From positions 248,001 to 312,000 of the forward strand of contig JALVOC010000089.1 in assembly GCA_027032075.1 (NCBI GenBank): a stretch of 64,000 nt of DNA, written 5' to 3'. The stretch comes from Chromatiales bacterium (GTDB lineage Bacteria > Pseudomonadota > Gammaproteobacteria > UBA6429 > Thiohalophilaceae). The translations under genes and the position numbers were made by a program. This document shows positions 59,433-64,000 of this stretch, piece after piece. The notes beneath the pieces are model-generated. The model was given only the letters and a program-made list of their open reading frames with translations. It had not been told where the DNA came from and made no database searches. Numbering within the stretch: the first letter of the stretch is position 1; the number at the start of each line of letters is the position of its first letter.

Positions 59433-60545
59433 ATGAGTGTAAAGCAGATAAAAGTCTGCCATATAATAACTGGAGACATTTGGGGAGGTGCTGAGAGTCA
59501 GGTTATATCACTATTGCGTTCTCTGAAAATGGAGGATTATTTAACAGTAAGTGTTGTCGTATTTAACCATGGTATATTGGCAGATAAGTTAATAAAGGAG
59601 GGTTTAAATATTGAAATAATAGATGAAGCAACAAATAACATGATAAAGATGTTATTAAGGATATTTGTGGTAGCAAAAAGAGAAAAGCCATTTATTTTCC
59701 ATTGTCATGGTTATAAAGAAACGTTTTTAGGCGGAATTGTTTCTAAATTATTAGGCATTAAGCTTGTGAGAACTCATCATGGAAAAGGTATGCTGGAAAC
59801 AGACTATTTCCATAAAATCATAGAGTGGGTTAACACAAAATTCTTAACAAATAAGGAGATTGCTGTTTCAAATGAACTGAAAACTGTAATAAAGCAGAAT
59901 GGAGGTAATAACAAAAAAATATCAGTAATACATAATGGTTTAGAATGCAGGCCGGATTTAGAAACCAAATGTGATGCTGATATTTATAAGAAGCTCATTA
60001 AACAAAGAAATAGTATTGTAATCGGTACAGTAGGAAGACTGGTTCCAGTAAAAGGGCAAAAATATTTTTTAGACGCTGCCAGTATCATATTAAAATCAAA
60101 AGAGAATATAACTTTTTTAATTTTGGGTGACGGGCCTTTGATGGATGAATTAAAAAAGTATGCGCGCGATAAAAATATAGAAAACAATATCATATTCACT
60201 GGTTTTAGGGATAATGTTCATGAATATATAAAAGTAATGGATATATTTGTGCTGCCGTCGCTTCATGAGGGAGTACCGTTGGCATTGTTGGAGGCAATGT
60301 GTATGAAAAAAGCAATAATAGCAACAGATGTTGGCGGTATTTCAGAAGTTATTACTCATAATGTTGAAGGTTTGTTAGTTAAACCAGCAGATTCAATAAT
60401 GTTAGCCAAGTCAGCAACAAGGTTAATTGAGGATTCAAAAATTCGCATGAGACTTTCACGGAATGCATATAAAAAACTAAAAAATAACTTTACAATTGAA
60501 AAGGCCGCGTTATTAACAATTAATGAGTACAAAAAATTATGTTGA
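59433..60545 (+). CDS. Glycosyltransferase, family 4/GT-B
   Basis: A 370-residue GT-B enzyme. The N-terminal KVCHIITGDIWGGAESQVISL carries the acceptor-side GGxE motif. VRTHHGKGMLETDYFHK lies near 112, the donor domain starts at SIVIGTVGRLVPVKGQKYFLD, and LPSLHEGVPLALLEAMCMK near 275 is the nucleotide-sugar site, followed by ATDVGGISEVI. It is 10 bp after wecB. Confidence 0.9.
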   Translation: MSVKQIKVCHIITGDIWGGAESQVISLLRSLKMEDYLTVSVVVFNHGILADKLIKEGLNIEIIDEATNNMIKMLLRIFVVAKREKPFIFHCHGYKETFLGGIVSKLLGIKLVRTHHGKGMLETDYFHKIIEWVNTKFLTNKEIAVSNELKTVIKQNGGNNKKISVIHNGLECRPDLETKCDADIYKKLIKQRNSIVIGTVGRLVPVKGQKYFLDAASIILKSKENITFLILGDGPLMDELKKYARDKNIENNIIFTGFRDNVHEYIKVMDIFVLPSLHEGVPLALLEAMCMKKAIIATDVGGISEVITHNVEGLLVKPADSIMLAKSATRLIEDSKIRMRLSRNAYKKLKNNFTIEKAALLTINEYKKLC

Positions 60546-60799
60546 ATAAAAAAATTTACAAATAAAAGGATGAATAAATATTATCTGAGTTTCTGCTCAA
60601 CCTTTTACAATAATAGTAAGTTACAATACTCATTCCATTAGAGATAACTCAAAACTTTTGTTCAATACAGCATAATATTTATGTCTTGAACAGTTATAAT
60701 GCAAAAATGGCAATATTTATTATTTTGTTATCCGTTCTTCTGCTTTTGGGTTATGCTATGCCGCTACAAATATGTGGTGCAAACTCCGGGTGAAGTAAA

Positions 60800-61897
60800 A
60801 TGTTATCAGAAAGCCATCCTTTGATTAGACGTGCACTTCGTTTTTTGGCGTTGCCATATTGTTATGTTAGTTTGGTCAATTGGAGAGAATGCACAGCCTC
60901 AAAGTACCAAGTATTGAAGGACATGTTTTTTATATTTTTTAAATTAAAATATTTTCCAGATAATTATTCGCCATGTAGATTTTGGGAAAAAGATAGAAGA
61001 TTGTGGAGTTATTACTATGGGTCAGGTTATGAGCCTTACCAAAGGAATAAACTGAGAAAAGAAGTGCAACGTCGTGAATATCTTATTATGTTTGACGATA
61101 AGGAGGTGTGTGAACTTTTATGCAGGGGTATTAATAATATAAAAATGCCTGATTTTTACGGTGTCATTACAACAGATATGGATTATAGAAGCAGTATTAA
61201 AAATATTCTTAAAAATATTTCAGATAAAGAAATAATAATCAAGCCAACAATGGGAAGCGCAGGAAGAAATATTGCTATAGCATTTTACAAAGACGAAAAA
61301 ATAAAAGTAAAAATAGGTGATAAAACAAAGTCTCTTGAGGAATTTAAAATTGAAGAAAAATCGATCATGCAGGAACTGGTAAGACAGAATGAAAAAATTG
61401 CGTCGATAGCTAAAGATTCCGTAAACACGATAAGGGTTGTAACCTTATATACAAAAACAAATAAAGCAATAATAATAAGTGCAAGTATGCGTTTTGGTGT
61501 TGGAAAATCTCATATCGATAATTGGAGTGCTGGTGGTATTGCTGTTGGCATTGACCATAATAAAGGCGTTCTAAAAAAAATAGCATATGATAAAAAAGGC
61601 AAACAATATACAAAACACCCAGTATCAAATATAGTCTTTGATGGTTTTCAGATCCCTGAGTGGGACAAGATTGTCGATATGGCAATAAATATCCAAACTG
61701 CATGTTCTTTTTTCAAATTGTTGGGAATGGATATAGCAGTTTCGAAAACGGGGCCGGTTTTAATAGAAGTAAACCCTAGTACTGATTTGGTGTTTCAGGA
61801 ACAAACGGCTGGACCATTACTACAAGATATAGTGGTTAGAAAAGAATTTGAAAAATATGATTTATTAATAAATCGATATCAAAAAAGTCTTATATAA
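60800..61897 (+). CDS. ATP-grasp protein of polysaccharide loci
   Basis: A 365-residue protein of the sugar-transfer-associated ATP-grasp type. A nucleotide-binding Lys is in EIIIKPTMGSAGRNIAIAFY near residue 150, and KSIMQELVRQNEKIASI, NTIRVVTLYTKTNKAI and DIAVSKTGPVLIEVNPSTDL (metal ligands Glu and Asn) follow. ATP-grasp ligases join a carboxylate to an amine or thiol through an acyl phosphate. The protein probably adds an amino acid or similar group to a sugar. It is preceded by a 254-bp gap with no clear gene. It starts a three-gene run with the next two. Confidence 0.8.
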   Translation: MLSESHPLIRRALRFLALPYCYVSLVNWRECTASKYQVLKDMFFIFFKLKYFPDNYSPCRFWEKDRRLWSYYYGSGYEPYQRNKLRKEVQRREYLIMFDDKEVCELLCRGINNIKMPDFYGVITTDMDYRSSIKNILKNISDKEIIIKPTMGSAGRNIAIAFYKDEKIKVKIGDKTKSLEEFKIEEKSIMQELVRQNEKIASIAKDSVNTIRVVTLYTKTNKAIIISASMRFGVGKSHIDNWSAGGIAVGIDHNKGVLKKIAYDKKGKQYTKHPVSNIVFDGFQIPEWDKIVDMAINIQTACSFFKLLGMDIAVSKTGPVLIEVNPSTDLVFQEQTAGPLLQDIVVRKEFEKYDLLINRYQKSLI

Positions 61898-61921
61898 ATA
61901 CTGGTTTTATATTGCATTAAA

Positions 61922-63265
61922 ATGAAAAAGTACATCGCTAAAAATCTCATTTACCAACCTATTCAATATATGAGAGGGCAGGATGTTAGACCATATATGA
62001 ATGTGTTGGAAAATAATCAATATAAACCAATTAATGAAATCAACAAAATAAGAAATAAAAAATTATCTGATCTAATTGAAAACATTTACCATAATTCAAT
62101 CTATTACCGAAATATATTTGATGCAATGGATTTGCACCCAAAGGATATTAGAAATACTAAAGACTTGCAAAAGTTACCAACATTGTCAAAACGTGAGATT
62201 CTGGAGAACAAGGATCATTTAATGAATCAAGCGCATAACAGTAGTTCACTTTATACAAGGAAAACTGGTGGCTCTACGGGTATGACGCTTCATTTCAAAA
62301 AAGAAGCAAAAGCCCTTGCAATAAATGAAGCGATAATGTGGAGATGTTATAAGTGGTATAATATTGAAGTTGGCGACAAACAAGTACGTTTCTGGGGGGT
62401 GCCAGTAACATCGAGATTGCGGTGGAAAGAATATATTAAAGATAAGATATTAAATAGAATAAGAATTTCAGCTTTCGATATTTCTGAATCTTCCTGTTTG
62501 GAACAATATAAAAGAATTAAAAAATTTAAACCGGCATATTTTTATGGTTACACAACAGCCATTTACGGCTTTTGCTTCTTTATGAAAAAATTAGGTATTG
62601 ATCTAAATAGTCTTAATTTAAAAGCCGTGATCTGTACTGCAGAGAAAATGTATCCGCACCATCTTGAAATGTTTAATGATATGTTTGATTGTCCTATTGT
62701 TGATGAGTATGGTTCGAGCGAAACGGGTATCATAGCCTTTCAGTGCAAAAAGGGTAATATGCATTTGATGTCAGATCATATGTGTATTGAGTTTCTGGAT
62801 GAAAACGACAAACAAGTTCGGCCTGGTGAATTAGGTAGAATTGTTATTACAGATCTTGTGTCGTATGCAATGCCATTAATTCGATATGAAATTGGAGACA
62901 TGGGTAAGCCATCAGAAAAAAAATGTTCATGTGGAGTAAATCTGCCAATAATGGAAATAGTTGAGGGTCGCAAGGAAGATTTTATTAGAACAAAAGAAGG
63001 ACAGTTGGTGCACGCGGCCTATCTTTGTTATACCCTGAAAGATGACGCTGTTCATGAATTTAAAATGTATCAAAATGATATTAATGCTCTTTCGGTTCAA
63101 ATTGTAAAATCTCCAACTTTTTCAACAAACACAGAATCAATTTTAGAAAGAAAATTACGAACCGCATTGGGTAATGATATTCAAATAACGTTTGAATATT
63201 TAAACCGAATCCCCAGGGAGAAATCAGGGAAGCTAAGGTATTTTGTATCGAAATTAAGAGAATAA
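61922..63265 (+). CDS. CapK/phenylacetate-CoA ligase-like adenylating enzyme
   Basis: A 447-residue member of the PaaK/CapK branch of the ANL superfamily. It has the P-loop YTRKTGGSTGMTLHF near residue 115, DEYGSSETGIIAFQCKKGNM near 262, ITDLVSYAMPLIRYEIGDMG near 315 and a C-terminal IPREKSGKLRYF with the catalytic Lys. Members activate a carboxylate as acyl-AMP. CapK-like genes are common in capsule and EPS loci, where the acyl substrate is usually unknown. It lies 24 bp after the ATP-grasp gene and 27 bp before the next. Confidence 0.87.
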   Translation: MKKYIAKNLIYQPIQYMRGQDVRPYMNVLENNQYKPINEINKIRNKKLSDLIENIYHNSIYYRNIFDAMDLHPKDIRNTKDLQKLPTLSKREILENKDHLMNQAHNSSSLYTRKTGGSTGMTLHFKKEAKALAINEAIMWRCYKWYNIEVGDKQVRFWGVPVTSRLRWKEYIKDKILNRIRISAFDISESSCLEQYKRIKKFKPAYFYGYTTAIYGFCFFMKKLGIDLNSLNLKAVICTAEKMYPHHLEMFNDMFDCPIVDEYGSSETGIIAFQCKKGNMHLMSDHMCIEFLDENDKQVRPGELGRIVITDLVSYAMPLIRYEIGDMGKPSEKKCSCGVNLPIMEIVEGRKEDFIRTKEGQLVHAAYLCYTLKDDAVHEFKMYQNDINALSVQIVKSPTFSTNTESILERKLRTALGNDIQITFEYLNRIPREKSGKLRYFVSKLRE

Positions 63266-63292
63266 TAAATCAATACAAGTCAGGACGCCAAT

Positions 63293-64000
63293 ATGAGCAT
63301 TTACTACATCGATAATAATGTATCGGAAAAAACAGACGATGAATTGGATATTTGGAACTACGACCCATCTCTAAATGGAAAAATGTCTGGAAGTTTGGAA
63401 AACAAGTTCGCCTTAAATATAAACGACTTCAATAGACTGTTTTTTTCAAAATATAAGATTGACTATATCAGCAAATATTTTTCTACAAAAGGTCAGGATT
63501 TGCGTGTTTTGACTCATCCTTATAAAACGAACACATGTTTTGAGAAAGCGGAAATATTAGGCATGTGGGATCCTTTGAATGTTATTAAAGTATTTTATTT
63601 CGAAAATGTTCAGAAAGGTTTACTTTATGCAGTTGTAATACCAGAAACAGGATGTTTTATAGACAAAAGAAAGTTAAAAGATATTTTGTGTCTGCCAGAA
63701 GGTGAATATATAAGAAAAGCTAAAGTATTGCCACAAAACATGACCTATGGAACATGTTCGCCATTTGTGTTAGCTGATGATCTAAAAGCAAACGGTGGTA
63801 AAGTCGAAAAGATAATATTTGATACTGAGACATTAGTGATTAAGAAAATGAAAAGGACGCTTGATGACTTTTCGTTTGGATTGGATCATAGGTTATCGGT
63901 ACAAATGAATTATTACGATTGCTTTAGAATGTTAAAACGCCGATATTCAGATTTGATTGTTGACGAGGAAGTGCTAAACCTTTCATTTAAAGAAAAATTA
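63293..64000 (+). CDS. Probable YbaK-fold (aminoacyl-tRNA-deacylase-like) protein, 3' end missing
   Basis: An open frame begins at ATG 63293 (MSIYYIDNNVSEKTD) and has no stop through base 64000, so at least 236 residues are read and the C-terminus lies outside the window. The N-terminal 60 residues match nothing I know. From about residue 72 (VLTHPYKTNTCFEKAEILGM, then NVIKVFYFENVQKGLLYAVV), with MTYGTCSPFVLADDL near 150, the pattern of strands and the G-x-(C/S)-S-P-F motif resemble YbaK/ProX editing domains. It directly follows the CapK-like gene. The function is inferred only from this weak likeness. Confidence 0.6.
   Translation, partial: MSIYYIDNNVSEKTDDELDIWNYDPSLNGKMSGSLENKFALNINDFNRLFFSKYKIDYISKYFSTKGQDLRVLTHPYKTNTCFEKAEILGMWDPLNVIKVFYFENVQKGLLYAVVIPETGCFIDKRKLKDILCLPEGEYIRKAKVLPQNMTYGTCSPFVLADDLKANGGKVEKIIFDTETLVIKKMKRTLDDFSFGLDHRLSVQMNYYDCFRMLKRRYSDLIVDEEVLNLSFKEKL

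Noticed and set aside
60699-60824. 41-codon hydrophobic open frame overlapping the ATP-grasp start
   Set aside because: No ribosome site and overlaps a well-supported gene in another frame.
1-64000. CRISPR arrays, tRNA, rRNA, phage integrase or attachment sites
   Set aside because: Read for regular direct repeats, tRNA-like cloverleaf patterns and integrases; none was seen.

Overview
The window is chromosomal DNA of a Gammaproteobacterium. The gene order map | rpsB-tsf-pyrH-frr-uppS-cdsA-dxr-rseP-bamA-skp-lpxD-fabZ-lpxA, with glnD and the dap genes beside it, is the classical gammaproteobacterial housekeeping block. The genus cannot be read from the sequence. The gnnA/gnnB pair beside lpxB recalls Acidithiobacillus and related environmental lineages, but that is an inference.

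Region 1 (1-7.0 kb) is mostly on the minus strand: dapC-dapD-dapE (diaminopimelate/lysine pathway, dapE cut by the window edge), a plus-strand EamA-type permease, then map-glnD with overlapping stop and start codons. Region 2 (7.1-19.8 kb) is one long plus-strand run for translation (rpsB, tsf, frr), UMP phosphorylation (pyrH), isoprenoid carrier and phospholipid synthesis (uppS, dxr, cdsA), envelope stress and outer-membrane assembly (rseP, bamA, skp) and lipid A (lpxD, fabZ, lpxA). Region 3 (20.2-23.5 kb) is a minus-strand operon gnnA-gnnB-lpxB, flanked on both sides by REP-like palindromic repeats. Flipping this block would restore the colinear order lpxA-gnnA-gnnB-lpxB-rnhB, so it looks like a repeat-mediated inversion. 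With gnnA/gnnB, lipid A in this organism probably carries amide-linked 3-acyl chains.

Region 4 (23.9-29.1 kb) holds rnhB, an asparagine-synthetase-type amidotransferase, a UDP-glucuronate-epimerase-type enzyme and a TviB-type UDP-N-acetylhexosamine 6-dehydrogenase. Here the sequence starts to change from GC-richer housekeeping DNA to strongly AT-rich DNA.

Region 5 (30.2-64 kb, all plus strand) is a large exopolysaccharide locus of the kind associated with exosortase A (XrtA/PEP-CTERM). It has a polyprenyl-phosphate sugar transferase, export lipoprotein, chain-length regulator, a CpsD-like protein with broken kinase motifs, an outer-membrane barrel protein, a secretion-type ATPase, a polysaccharide deacetylase, a FemAB-like protein, and an acyl carrier protein/AMP ligase pair. 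These are followed by a NadE-like protein, a second deacetylase, an SGNH-like lipoprotein, acetyltransferases, five glycosyltransferases, a Wzx-like flippase, a methyltransferase, an O-antigen ligase/polymerase, WecB, an ATP-grasp protein, a CapK-like adenylating enzyme and, running off the end, a probable YbaK-fold protein. No exosortase gene and no PEP-CTERM substrate is seen in the window. The right half contains much non-coding AT-rich DNA between genes and one decayed, GC-richer IS3-family element (52.6-53.8 kb), signs of mosaic assembly. No tRNA, rRNA or CRISPR array was recognised.
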